Shown one piece after another: positions 23,859-33,860 of a DNA stretch of 64,000 nt. Made by a program: the position numbers and the translations under genes. How positions within the stretch are numbered: position 1 is the stretch's first letter; each line of letters starts with the position of its first letter. Source of the DNA: Nymphaea colorata (lineage: Eukaryota > Streptophyta > Magnoliopsida > Nymphaeales > Nymphaeaceae); contig NC_045139.1 of NCBI RefSeq assembly GCF_008831285.2, positions 20,006,412 to 20,070,411 of the forward strand, read 5' to 3'. The notes beneath the pieces are model-generated. The model saw nothing but the letters and a program-made list of their open reading frames with translations, made no database searches and had not been told where the DNA came from.

Positions 23859-24210
23859 GTGACGAAGGTTGCTGTTGAATGTATATCACATGTAGGAATG
23901 GAGTTTGACAGTGATGCTCAAGACTATGAGTTTTACAAGTATGCAAGAGTAGAGGGTTTTGATACAATGATACGTGACTCCAAAAAGAAAAAAGGCATTA
24001 TACATTGGAAGCAGTATTCTTGCAAGAAGAATGGTTCCAAGAAACATAAAGGTGTTGACGAAAATGAACATGTAATAACAAGATATGGATGTAGAGCATG
24101 GATGCCCATCGAATTCGATGCATAGAAAAATAAGTGGCATGTGCGTAACATATATTATGCACACAATCATTATTTGCCTTCTCCATCAAATGTAAATTTT
24201 CATACAACAA
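23859..24210 (+). pseudogene. FAR1/FHY3-type DNA-binding domain (MULE-derived), truncated
   Basis: The frame contains GMEFDSDAQDYEFYKYA, then GFDTMIRDSKKKK, YSCKKNGSKK, TRYGCRAWMPIEF and, past a TAG at 24123, NKWHVRNIYYAHNHYLPSP. This is the WRKY-GCM1-like FAR1 DNA-binding domain, with its zinc ligands C...C...H-N-H in place. The MULE transposase and SWIM domains that should follow are not found downstream; similarity ends near 24210. It is a 5' fragment of a MULE transposase or of a domesticated FRS gene, and the stop before the HNH suggests it is dead. Confidence 0.88.
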
Positions 24211-24322
24211 TAATGAAAATGAAAACTCCTAAAAATAAGGTAATGATGGTCTGATGTCATGACCGCAGGCAAAGCGACTGTGTTATGCTTGTGAGTGGGA
24301 CCTTTTCGAGTTTTACAAGCTT

Positions 24323-24435
24323 GATTTCAAGCTTGCAAATGTTATTATATGATATGCAAAGGTGTCCATAGACTAGTAATGGATCAAGATTTACATGGAT
24401 GTGATTTCAAGCTTGCAAATGTTATTATATGATAT
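24323..24435. repeat. 33-bp direct repeat, 80-bp period
   Basis: A 33-bp segment beginning GATTTCAAGCTTGCAAATGT is repeated exactly at 24323-24355 and 24403-24435. The surrounding 24211-25200 has no supportable gene; 24555-24800 is less AT-rich but unrecognised. Confidence 0.9.
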
Positions 24436-25201
24436 TGTACGATGACTCTTGTACTTCTAAGTGTATTTGATTAGATAATGTGATATGAGCTTGTGTGGCA
24501 TGATATTGTATTATGAGCCTGAGCATGAGACATATGTAGAATAATGGCTAATGGTCAGTTTTCCTGTGGATAGACTTTACCAACTGGATGCCAATTGACC
24601 CTACCATAAAAGGGGTTAGGTGGGCAGCACAGGGGATTAGGTTCCGACAATAGACTATATTGTGAAGTCCTACTCACTCGGGCAACTAGCAAGGAGCCCG
24701 TCCCCATGTAAAGGGGGGCGTCACTGCTGCTGCAGTCATAACTGAGCTCAGCCAAGTGTGGAGTCATGGTTGGGGTTACCACATACTCTTTTGTCACTGG
24801 TGACTTAGTTTGCGTATAATGTCCTTAAGTTGCGCAACGGCATTGTCTACATCCTAGTGGCAAATGCTTTGTTGCTTAGTGTTCAGGACTATGCATATAT
24901 GCAGCTGTTTCATTATGTTATTTATGTTTATTGCTTTGTTATATAGATGAACTATATTGTGTGACGACACATGTAATTTGTGTCTTATAGTTTGTTTGCA
25001 TTATGTATTATAGGCCCAGGATAGGCCATACTCAAAGTTTAACTTTGACGCGTTGATGTTTAGGCAGTGTTTCTCGATTGTGCTGTTGTCAAGATAGATG
25101 GTGATTGCTGAGAACTATGATTTACGTCATTCTTTGTCTTTTTTTTTTTTGTTGTGGACTTACTTTCTGTATATTTCAATCATTAAGGGCAATGTTATTT
25201 G

Positions 25202-25204
<3 letters not shown>

Positions 25205-25255
<51 letters not shown>
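25205..25255. repeat. (AT)n microsatellite, about 50 bp
   Basis: A pure alternating TA run ends before TGTTTTGGG. Confidence 0.96.
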
Positions 25256-25258
<3 letters not shown>

Positions 25259-25439
25259 TTGGGTTTGACCATTAGAGTATGTATGTGTCACGAGTTAGCT
25301 TTGATGTGCACTCACTAACGCGCCAGTGTGATATAATAAAGCACATATATGGGTATGATAAGTCGAGCCATGCGTCAATCATGCAGGCAGTTATTATACT
25401 GTATCATAAGATACGTTGTGCTCTTCACTAATTGTGAAG

Positions 25440-25690
25440 AGTGAAGGAACCCATGAAACTTATGTGTGACAATATGGCAGCCATATATATTGGGATAAAT
25501 CCTTTTTTTCATGAGTGTGCCAAACAGATCGAAGTTGATTTTCATCATCCAACCACCACATGTGGAAAGTGAATTTCAATTGGCAGATGTTTTTACAAAG
25601 TTTCTTGAAAAAGATCGCCATAAGTACCTCATAATTAAGTTGGGCAGATTGACATGTGCTCACCAACTTGAGGGGGGGATTATTTGTGGT
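25440..25690 (+). pseudogene. copia RNase H C-terminal fragment and polypurine tract
   Basis: 25446-25535 reads EPMKLMCDNMAAIYIGINP and AKQIEVDFH, the copia RNase H pattern (CDN.AA....NP..H...KH.E.D.H). After a frameshift, QLADVFTKFLEKDRHKYLI and KLGRLTCAHQLEGG complete the copia C-terminus. CAACTTGAGGGGGGG at about 25664-25678 looks like the polypurine tract. The LTR that should start after it is cut short at 25901 by the TIR element inserted there. Confidence 0.8.
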
Positions 25691-25954
25691 ACCAAGAAGA
25701 GGAAGCTGTTGAAGAAATGCAATATTCTTGGCGAAAAAAGTTATTCTTGGCAGGAGATAAAGTCACAAGGCAAGAGATAAAGTCGACAATATGGAACACC
25801 ATTTTCGAACATTTGGACAGCCACACCTGGCTAATAGAGTAATTGTTTCATATTTGCAGTTCTTCCTTCACCCTTAACCATTGGATATGCTTTCTCCCTA
25901 AGGCCCCGTTTGATAGTCGGGGTAAAACGAGAGGGGAGGGGAAAAATGGTATGG

Positions 25955-26027
25955 GCGGGTGAAATTTCACCCGCTCAAAAGTCCGAGCTCGCAGCTCGGA
26001 CTTTCGAGCGGGTGAAATTTCACCCGC
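25955..26027. repeat. near-perfect 35-bp-arm hairpin with 3-nt loop
   Basis: The left arm is 25955-25989 and the right arm 25993-26027, with a CGC loop and one mismatch. Each arm itself contains the 20-bp perfect palindrome GCGGGTGAAATTTCACCCGC, while the inner part pairs AAAGTCCGAGCT with AGCTCGGACTTT. The GGGCGGGTGAA motif that starts it also occurs in the right TIR of the host element, suggesting it grew from a duplicated terminus. Confidence 0.97.
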
Positions 26028-26059
26028 TCGACACCCTCCCTTCCCATCGCATTTCACTC

Positions 26060-26150
26060 CCTCCGCAGCTCCTCCTCTCTTGCAAAAAAACTTCCCTGGC
26101 ATCTCTCCGGCCTCCTCTCTCGCAAAGAAACTTCCCTGGCATCTCATCGG
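26060..26150. repeat. imperfect tandem duplication of about 39 bp in the element's GC-rich leader
   Basis: Two adjacent copies share CTCCTCTCT(T/C)GCAAA then AAACTTCCCTGGCATCTC, differing at a few bases. Overlapping frames here are low-complexity and I call no protein. Confidence 0.85.
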
Positions 26151-27065
26151 CAGGGAAGACTGGGCAGGATCCGCCGTCGCTGCTCCGCTCCTTCGCTGGT
26201 TCACCAATGCCACAGTCGCCGCTCTCAAGTAAGGGTTTCTCCATCGCTTTGTCCCTTTCAGAAACGCCCAAATCGTTGTGTTTCTATCCTGTTTGATTTT
26301 TTGCCATCGAGAGCATTCCCTGAGAGGCCTTGTTGTTCAATCATGAAATGTTATTCTCCTCTATTCGATATCTACACTCACTTTTCAAAAGCTGATGAGT
26401 TGAAGAAATTGGGCATTTCATTCGCTTTTGATATGTTTCTAAATTGGCTACGCGTGCGTGTTTCTGCCAATTTCTTTTCATCCCTTTCAGTGGGAGCGTT
26501 TCGTTTCAGTAATTGGGAGAACGCTTTTGATATGTTTTTAAATTGGCTACTGTGAAAGAATTTTTTTTCCTGAGCTCCATTCTGTTTCTCTATCCCCTTT
26601 TTCTTTTGTGAGGGTTTCTTGTCGCAGAGATTGATTTTGTTAAGTTTGTACATTTAGCAGTTGACTGGTTTCTTCGCAAATGCATTAACTTCTTAACTTG
26701 TGCTTACCAATTAGATTGACAATTGAATGTTCTTGTGTTTTTCTTGTAAAAGCTTGGAGCTAGAACAGACTCATCAAGCTCTGCCTTTCTTCTGTCCTGT
26801 GGAAAGGCAGAAACCCTGCTTACTCCTTGGCTGTACAGGTTAAATGACGATGCAGAATGATTTGCTGCCCTGTGGTTGAATGAGGTGTATAGGCATCTGA
26901 TTTGGGCGTTTTTTGAGCGTAAGTTGGGCGTTTAATACATTTTCTTGTCATGTTTTCGATTTGCTTGAAAATCTGTTATTTAGTTTTCAATTTTTGGTTT
27001 CGATCTCTTGAATTTAGCTGCATTCAAATATAGGTTGTTTTTCATTAATGCTTTACTGTTGGCAG

Positions 27066-27684
27066 GAGTTACTACAAATGCACCAATGTTGGATGCCCTG
27101 TTAGGAAGCATGTGGAGAGAGCCTCGCATGACCCAAAGTCTGTTATTACAACATACGAGGGAAAACATAATCCTGATGTACCCACTTCCAGTTCCACCAA
27201 CCGTGAAACATCTGCACCAATGCCAGTGCAGAACCTCAGTCCTTTGAATACCAATATGCAGGTGTCTCTGAATCCTGTTATGCTAATGCCACCTAATCAG
27301 ACTGAGGCTAACAGGGCATTGCCTTATTCTAGAGGACCTGATGCAGTTAGTCTGGATCTGGGTGTGGGGATCAGTCAAGCTGCTGAAAACAGTTCCCTTC
27401 ACAAGCAGAATCAAGCAGAAGCATACAGCATGTTGAGACAGGTCCATGGTGGCAATGCTCCCAGTTCAGGGATCAACTGTCCAGTTCAATCTGCTGGGAT
27501 TTTACCTTTTTATGGGAATGGAATTATGGGCAACCGACCTGATCATTACAGAGTCAAAGAAGAAGATGGCCAAAATTTCAACTTCGATGTGATGTCATCG
27601 TTGAACAATTTCCATCGTGGCACTGGGAGATTTATGTTGGGGTCCGAAGTGGATGCATCTCATGCTCAACAGTTCACAAGATAA
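27066..27684 (+). pseudogene. captured last exon of a group I WRKY transcription factor
   Basis: The exon starts after TTGGCAG at 27065 in the split-Arg phase usual for the intron inside the C-terminal WRKY domain. It reads [20 protein letters not shown], then [18 protein letters not shown], i.e. the zinc-finger half (C-X4-C...H-X-H) without the WRKYGQK half. The second zinc His of H-N-H is Pro here (CAT-AAT-CCT), which should abolish the finger. A 150-residue Ser/Asn/Gln-rich tail follows to TAA at 27682-27684 with no stop or frameshift, resembling WRKY20-type group I tails. Native WRKY factors bind W-box DNA in the nucleus. This fragment lacks the DNA-contacting strand and lies inside a transposon. 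Confidence 0.88.
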
Positions 27685-28179
27685 CCCAGTGTTGTTGTGG
27701 TTTCTTACTGAGGTGATCCCCACAGTCTCAGATTCTGCTAGAGTTCTTTCTTCCAGGGACAATAAAGGAAAAAATGATGTATCTCTTGTTGTAATATAGC
27801 TTCCACAGAAAGCTGTAGTTTTTTATGTATCTCTTGTTGCAAAAATGATGTATCTCTTTAAAGCTGCTGAGAACTTAACTTTCAAAAGCAACTGTGTTCG
27901 ATGCTTCCCCTTTTTTCTTTCGTTAAATATGTCGGTCATATTTCAATGCATCTTGAATGCGTATTGAATGTTGGTAGGTCTTACATTTTTCTTTTCATCG
28001 TTGCACTGAAATTATTCGTTGTTGCACTGAAATTATTCAACCCAAGCAATTTTTTTTTTCTGGATGTCTTGAATGTTGGTAGGTCTTACATTTTTTATTG
28101 AAATCTGTTGTCGGTACCTTATGCATCTTCTTGTTTTCTGAATGGTAGAGAATACACCCTCAACATTTTGTTCTTGTTA

Positions 28180-28263
28180 GTTAAATTTATCATATTAAAT
28201 TCTTCATGTACATCAAACAAGGTTAAATTTACCACAGTAAATTCTTCTTGTGCATCAAACAGG
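28180..28263. repeat. 42-bp tandem duplication near the element's right end
   Basis: Two adjacent copies start GTTAAATTTA(T/C)CA and end CATCAAACA(A/G)G. The CATCAAAC part echoes the right TIR. Confidence 0.88.
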
Positions 28264-28371
28264 GTCTCAGATTGGAAGAGGGAGAAATTTCATCCTGTAA
28301 ATTTTTTCAAAAAAATTTACCATGGTAAATTTATCATGTTAAAATTCACCCGCCCATCAAACGGGCCCTAA

Positions 28372-29800
28372 TGTAGAGACGAGAAAATTCCACATGCCAA
28401 TGGTTGCATTTTAAGAGTATGCAGCTTTGACGCAGAGATTACTGATGCCCAATTTCTTCAAGTGATCTTGGTTGGGAGCTTGTTGTTGCACACTAGATAA
28501 ACAAATAAACAAAACAAACTAGCAGTTCCTTGCAAGATGGAGTTTTGGTCTCTCTCCCGCCTTGAGATGCTGAACCACTCGACCGCTCCATACTAACTGA
28601 TGAGGACTGCTTCTGAATCTAGGCTCTAAACTGCTGCATTTGCTGCAGGGCATGAATTAATGTGCTCCTTATGGGCCTCCTTTGCTTCAATTATGGAGAA
28701 GTTTTTGTCACTCATATCAGGCCGTAGCTTTCTTCCTTAAGTAGCGATCCCACCATTTACCTAAACAGAAGTTTATCGACCTTTTATCTCACACCCCCCA
28801 TTTCACCTTGTCTTCTATAGTCGCCCATCTTGCCCTAGGCCTTTCAGCCATGAGCCTTTCCAAGGCTGTCTGATGGACCAAAAGCTTCTGTAACGCCTTG
28901 GGTATTTGCTTTCCATCCACGTCTTAGTCACAGAGTTATTGTTCACTAAATTACTAATTCTACCTGTCAATATTCCTTAGTTCCACCTCTCCAACAGTTT
29001 CTATCCCACTCCCCCTCCTCTTTAGAATTGCATAATGCTTTCCACTATATCATATATATGCAATTTTCTATTGCCATTATCCTCCTTAATACATAAGAAT
29101 CGCTGCATACATTTTAATTTTAATTTCTAGCTGATGAATTATCCATTTGAACAACCTGGAAGCTTGCATCCAATGCATGGCTTTGGATGAAAGATTTTGT
29201 CTAATATATATTGTATAATATTGTGGCACAAACCGACAGACATAATATTCGATTTCCATTTGCTCAAATTGTGTTGCATTTTCTCAAATAGAGGTTGACA
29301 ATTAAGGACAGAAGTTACATTGACGGCTTTACAGCCGCAGGGAAATGAAATGCCAATGGCTCACGAGAGTATATACCAACCCCCTTCCCAATAACGTGAA
29401 GCGCTAGAAGTTACAAAGGAAATTGTGAGGAAGCACCACGAGACTGGAGGTTCCAATGCTTGTATTGGTTATTTCAGAGCTTTTTAATCATAAAAGAGAA
29501 AATCTTTTCCAAAATCAAAATTCCCCACCATCAAACACATCTTTCAAACGGCTTTGAATGGCAAATATGGTTGTATACACTGCCCCCATGTATGAATTTT
29601 TATGTATCATTTTCATAACAACAAAAAATACCCATGATTAATACAAAAAAAGGCATTTTGCATAGAAGAAAAGGAAACCACAAAAAGAAGTTTTGAAGAT
29701 TCGATAAAGGTAAAATTTGTTGGTTTGTATTACATATCGTTATAACCAATATACTCATTTAAGTAGTAAAAAAAAGTCTTCATTTTTTTATCCTGCTCAT
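28372..29800. other. 1.4-kb stretch with no supportable gene
   Basis: 28372 on probably continues the interrupted copia LTR for a short distance. 28560-28960 is less AT-rich, but its frames are broken and unrecognised. Confidence 0.4.
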
Positions 29801-29804
29801 AGCG

Positions 29805-29966
29805 TTATCTCATTATCTCATAAATATTTTATTATCTCACACTTATGTTTAGTGTTTTCTCATACATCCATCCGTTAATTTATTATCTCATAAATCCTTT
29901 TGTTATCTCACATACATTATCTCATATTTATGTTTAGCGTTATCTCATATATTTGTCATTATCTCA
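29805..29966. repeat. array of eight TTATCTCA motifs
   Basis: Exact TTATCTCA starts at 29805, 29813, 29832, 29883, 29903, 29917, 29940 and 29959, all on the + strand within 162 bp, several extended to TTATCTCATA or TTATCTCACA. The spacing is irregular, so this is not simple slippage; it resembles the subterminal transposase-binding arrays of DNA transposons. Single copies also occur at 59126 and 60739 near a MULE relic. Confidence 0.85.
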
Positions 29967-30486
29967 TACCTATTTGTCATCTCGTAGACATTTTCTTATG
30001 CACATCCATATGCAATGTTTTGGATATAAAGGTAAATATGCATATTGACAGCAATGTTCACATCCACCATAAGTTTGTTATATAAATGCGAGCTTGATCT
30101 CCTTGAATGAATGCATGAGACTAAGACAATAAGTGGTCAGTCAAGATCATTGCCTTACATGTCATGCAAGATTTGATTGCATATGTTGAAGGCATGACTG
30201 TGCGTGCGAGGCATTCGTCGTCCGCTTTTGGCTTATCCATGTAGTGGTTAAGCATTTCATTTATATACTACCATTTAGTGTAATTTGAAAAATGCACTTC
30301 ACATTTTTTAGGCCTCACATTGCGGACGACTGTTTTGCTGAAAATGGTTAAACTAAGAAGGTTTTCACTCATCTGTTTCGCAAATGATCTTTCCTTAGGC
30401 ATGTTCAAAGCAGATTAGTTACAGAGAAACTCTATCTAGTTTTCCTTTCCTTTTATCGATGAGTTCTCATTTTACAAGTGCTCATT

Positions 30487-30603
30487 TTCGAGTTCAACAA
30501 CGTGCATTCCAGCGGCATGTCCATCTTCGTCCACACCGTCATCGTCTTTCGCCTCCTCACCATCTTCCTCACTGCCATTGGTGCCCACATCTATGCTGGG
30601 TAG
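30487..30603 (+). pseudogene. DUF3339 small membrane protein, C-terminal fragment
   Basis: Thirty-eight codons before TAG (30601-30603) read FEFNNVHSSGMSIFVHTVIV then FRLLTIFLTAIGAHIYAG. Plant DUF3339 proteins (about 70 residues, two membrane spans, function unknown) end in the same way: VEFGNMQTSG, a hydrophobic span, then HIYTG. The N-terminal half with its DWGPV start and first span is absent. A TGA lies in frame at 30460-30462 and no Met is available, so this is a 3' fragment. Base composition is markedly more GC-rich than the flanks, as expected for a recent exon insertion. Confidence 0.78.
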
Positions 30604-33489
30604 GCATAGACATCAACCACTCTGTTCTGTAAGTATTCTCAAATTTCTTCTTTTTCTTTTGTTTTTATCTTCTTCCTCTTCTGCCCACTTTCATTCTCTT
30701 TGTTTACTGTAAGTTCTGTTTTCTACTTCATGCTTCCAGTTTGAGCAGTACAGCCCTAACTTTTCTATTTGCTTTTCCTTCTGATTTTTTAAATGCTAGG
30801 CAATGAGAAACGGGTTCATGTTGTTGTCCTTTTACGTTAAATACTTTTGTTGTTCCTTTCTGGGGTATAAAGATGAAGGGGTTGTGAAGCTTTCACGGTG
30901 TATCGTTCCTAGGGAAGAAGATCTCTCCTGAGAACATTTATCAGGGGACAAAACGAAAGAAGTGCTGTCAAAAACCATTATGGGTTTTGTATGTGGAGAA
31001 GAACGCTTTTGTATGCAGTATTATTAGAATTGGAGCAAGCAGAGTTGATGACCAAATACCAATACTAGATTAACAAAAATGATGGACGATGTGATGCATT
31101 TCTTTTTTATGGCCAAGTTGTTGGATAGCAATGGACTTGGCTTTGAGAGAGCAAAAGATCAAAATTTATTTTGGAAATTTTCTTAAAGCAAGAAAAGAAT
31201 GTCTGCATAAAATTTTCTTATTACTTTCAGGAGACTTTCACGGAATCAACTCACGAAGTTAGACGTTAATAAAAAAAAATTGTTACTTCTTTTTTGTCTT
31301 AGAATGAAGGGGTAACTTTTTTACTAGAATTGTCTTTGTGAAGGCATAACTCTTGGAGGAGGTATTAGTAGGTTGCTAGTAGTTCAAGACATGATTTGAG
31401 GATTTTATCAATTTCTACTGTACTGGATTGGATTTGGATATGAATTTTAACTCTAAAATTCTTATAAGAATTCTTTTGAGATTAATATATAAAATAATAC
31501 CAAACAAGTAACCGTAAATAAAGTTCGACTGCCTGAGCGTGACCCAATCAAACTCAAATCCAGTACAAATCCCTTCACTTGGAGACGGCCCATTGCTCTC
31601 ATATCCTGTAGTTGGAGTACTGGACCAATCATTTGCTTTAGTTGGTGTAGCAATTATTAGGAAAATGATAATTTTTTCTGTTAATTGGTACAAGGATATT
31701 TTCTCTGATGACTACACAGTACAGACAATTGTCGACGGCGAATGATATGTCGACGGCTTCTTTCGCATCGGAAAGATTTTTTAGAGCGTGTGCTGAAGAA
31801 AGACGATGGCAGATCAATATCAATGTATTCTTCTGTCTAAGAAAGAGAGATCAGGCTATTCTCATGGCCAAACGTGACCGAATTTGGCTACTTCCATAGG
31901 TGCCTCACTTCTCGTATGAAGAAAACTTAAAATACCAAGAAGGGATGATGGATATGACCCTAAAATATTATTGGCATGTAGAGATCAAAGAACTAACTAA
32001 TGCTCTTTGGAGCAAATTCCTAGGTATCAATTATATCAAGAAAATATTTTCTTTGTTATTCCGAAAAAAAAGGGAAGTGGTTAATAAAAATAAATAACAT
32101 GGACAAATGAACTATAGGACACAGATGTATAGTGAGTGTAATGTGAGCGAAATCTGGGGCAACCTAACTTGCTTGGATAATTCATCCAAAAGACAATCAG
32201 TCGGCGTGGTATGTACAAGAGTCATTCAAATAATGTTCCAAAATTTTGAATCGCCTTTTGAAGTTTTAAAAATGTCTAAATTTTTGGACTATTGTTCTCC
32301 GAAAATCCAAAAAACCTTTGTTTCTGAATTATCCCATACCTGTCCTTAGAGTAAAATTGGGTATAGTGAAACAACCCATACATATAGAAAGATACACAAG
32401 GTAAAAATTGTTCAGAGAAGAACGTTATTTGAACGAGTGTGCACATTGACGCCACAGAGACCAAATGCTTTCCAGCTAAAGAACCGCTGAAAAGGAAGAA
32501 GCTGTGTGGGTCGTGGGAGAGGTGTGGAGCCATCGACCAAGGAAGGCTTTCATCGAGAGTAACCTGTTGGCTTCAATTAATTTTTCTATTTATTTTACGA
32601 ATCTACCGAGGAAATTTGAATATTACTTTATGTGCTATGGACCTCACGACCACATACCTGCAAGAACGAGCCCATGAATTCAAGAGGATCAGGTAAACGT
32701 TGATTGACGTTTGAAATGCTGCAGCTCCTTGACCTGCATTAATTATATGTTCTACAAACTAAAGTTGGGTGCAATTCTTGTTGTTGGAGAGGACTGACAA
32801 AATTTCGTGGATGTTTTTTTTGTACATGGTGAGTCAGGGGTGGACATATAATTTGTTTTTTGAAAACAAAAACTCGTATTAAAATTTTAAAGTTTTTTTT
32901 TTTGTAGCAAAGTCATTTAATGAGGGACAAGGAGTTGCAGCATTTAAACTCATACAATTTCATCGTTTTTTTTTATATATGGAGGTTCAGTATTGGACAT
33001 CTCATTGAATTTTTGAAAAAAAAAAACTTGTATTAACTTTTATTTAATCTAATGTTAGCAGAAGGAGTTGGAGTTCTGATGAAATAAAATAAAAAGAACA
33101 ATTAGATGAAAGTTACCCGTAAAAACCAAATGTGATAGCGAGGGACCTAAAGAATGAAAAATCTCCTTCACTAACAAGCAGGATTGTGTGAAAGCTAGAA
33201 TAGTCGTCCAAGAAAACCTCCTCGATCTCCTCATAACTAGTGGTATATGTTTAAAGAAAAAATCTCTCGCATCCACTCTAATGCTCCAGTGTGATCATCT
33301 TCTACATTATCCTCTTATTCTTGTTCTTCTTCTATTGTTGTCATCACTGCCATTAGAAGGCAGTGCAGGTGGAAGGTGAAAATCAACAAGGGTGCATTAA
33401 GATTTTGAATTTGGAAAAAGTGGAGAGTTTCATACCGGAAGTGAGTTATTGGCGGCACAAGCAGAAAGGAGACTTGTTCATGAGAATGT
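30604..33489. other. 2.9-kb stretch with no supportable gene
   Basis: Frames of up to about 85 codons at 31700-32700 match no family I know. 31418-31445 and 31547-31572 are weakly inverted (GGATTGGATTTGG against CAAACTCAAATCC) and could be the ends of a decayed MITE. Confidence 0.4.
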
Positions 33490-33860
33490 AAAAAATCGAT
33501 GACAGTTAGGAGGAATGAGAGGCTAGAAAATCTAAGTATGGGCAGTATCAAAAACCTATCCAAACCAGAGAAAGATATGGGCAAGGATTTTGATACTCCC
33601 ATACTCAACTTTTCTATCAACTCAGTCCACCTACCGTCATCGCCACCACCTTTGCTCTTCTTCCCCAAACCGTAAGGATGTGAAAAATATGATCGCTGAG
33701 AGTACTGGTGGAATGAGAGGCAAGAAAGTTTAAGTATAACCAGGCCCAGAAGCAAAAATTTTGATCCCAACTTTTGAACCTCCCACTCTAAGCTTTTCTT
33801 TCAACTTATTCCACCACGATCAAACTCTTTTCTTCGATGCATAAAAGGATGACCCTCTCT
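33490..33860. repeat. diverged tandem duplication of about 195 bp
   Basis: The units begin near 33495 and 33690. They share GGAATGAGAGGC(T/A)AGAAA, ATTTTGAT...CCCA, CTTTTCT(A/T)TCAACT and a late CTCTTNTTC...GAT. Identity is about 70% by eye, so this is an old event. 33861-35625 has no supportable gene. Confidence 0.65.

Larger units (their letters stand above)
25902..28368 (+). mobile_element. PIF/Harbinger-like Pack-type TIR element carrying a WRKY exon
   Basis: The left end is GGCCCCGTTTGATAGTCGGG. The right end, read on the - strand from 28368, is GGGCCCGTTTGATGGGCGGG. TAA flanks both sides (25899-25901 and 28369-28371), the exact TWA duplication of PIF/Harbinger. No transposase is encoded in the 2467 bp. 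It carries a GC-rich 5' leader and possible small exon (about 26040-26230, donor-like GTAAG at 26229), about 800 bp of intron-like sequence, and the last exon of a group I WRKY gene. This is the architecture of Pack-TIR (Pack-MITE) elements. Subterminal AAATTTA and CATCAAAC motifs recur near the right end. It inserted into a copia relic. Confidence 0.82.

Noticed and set aside
31418-31572. Inverted GGATTGGATTTGG-like pair
   Set aside because: The matches are short and low-complexity, with no target duplication; too weak to call a MITE.
33315-33770. 151-codon - strand frame
   Set aside because: It runs across the diverged tandem duplication and has no domain or family resemblance.
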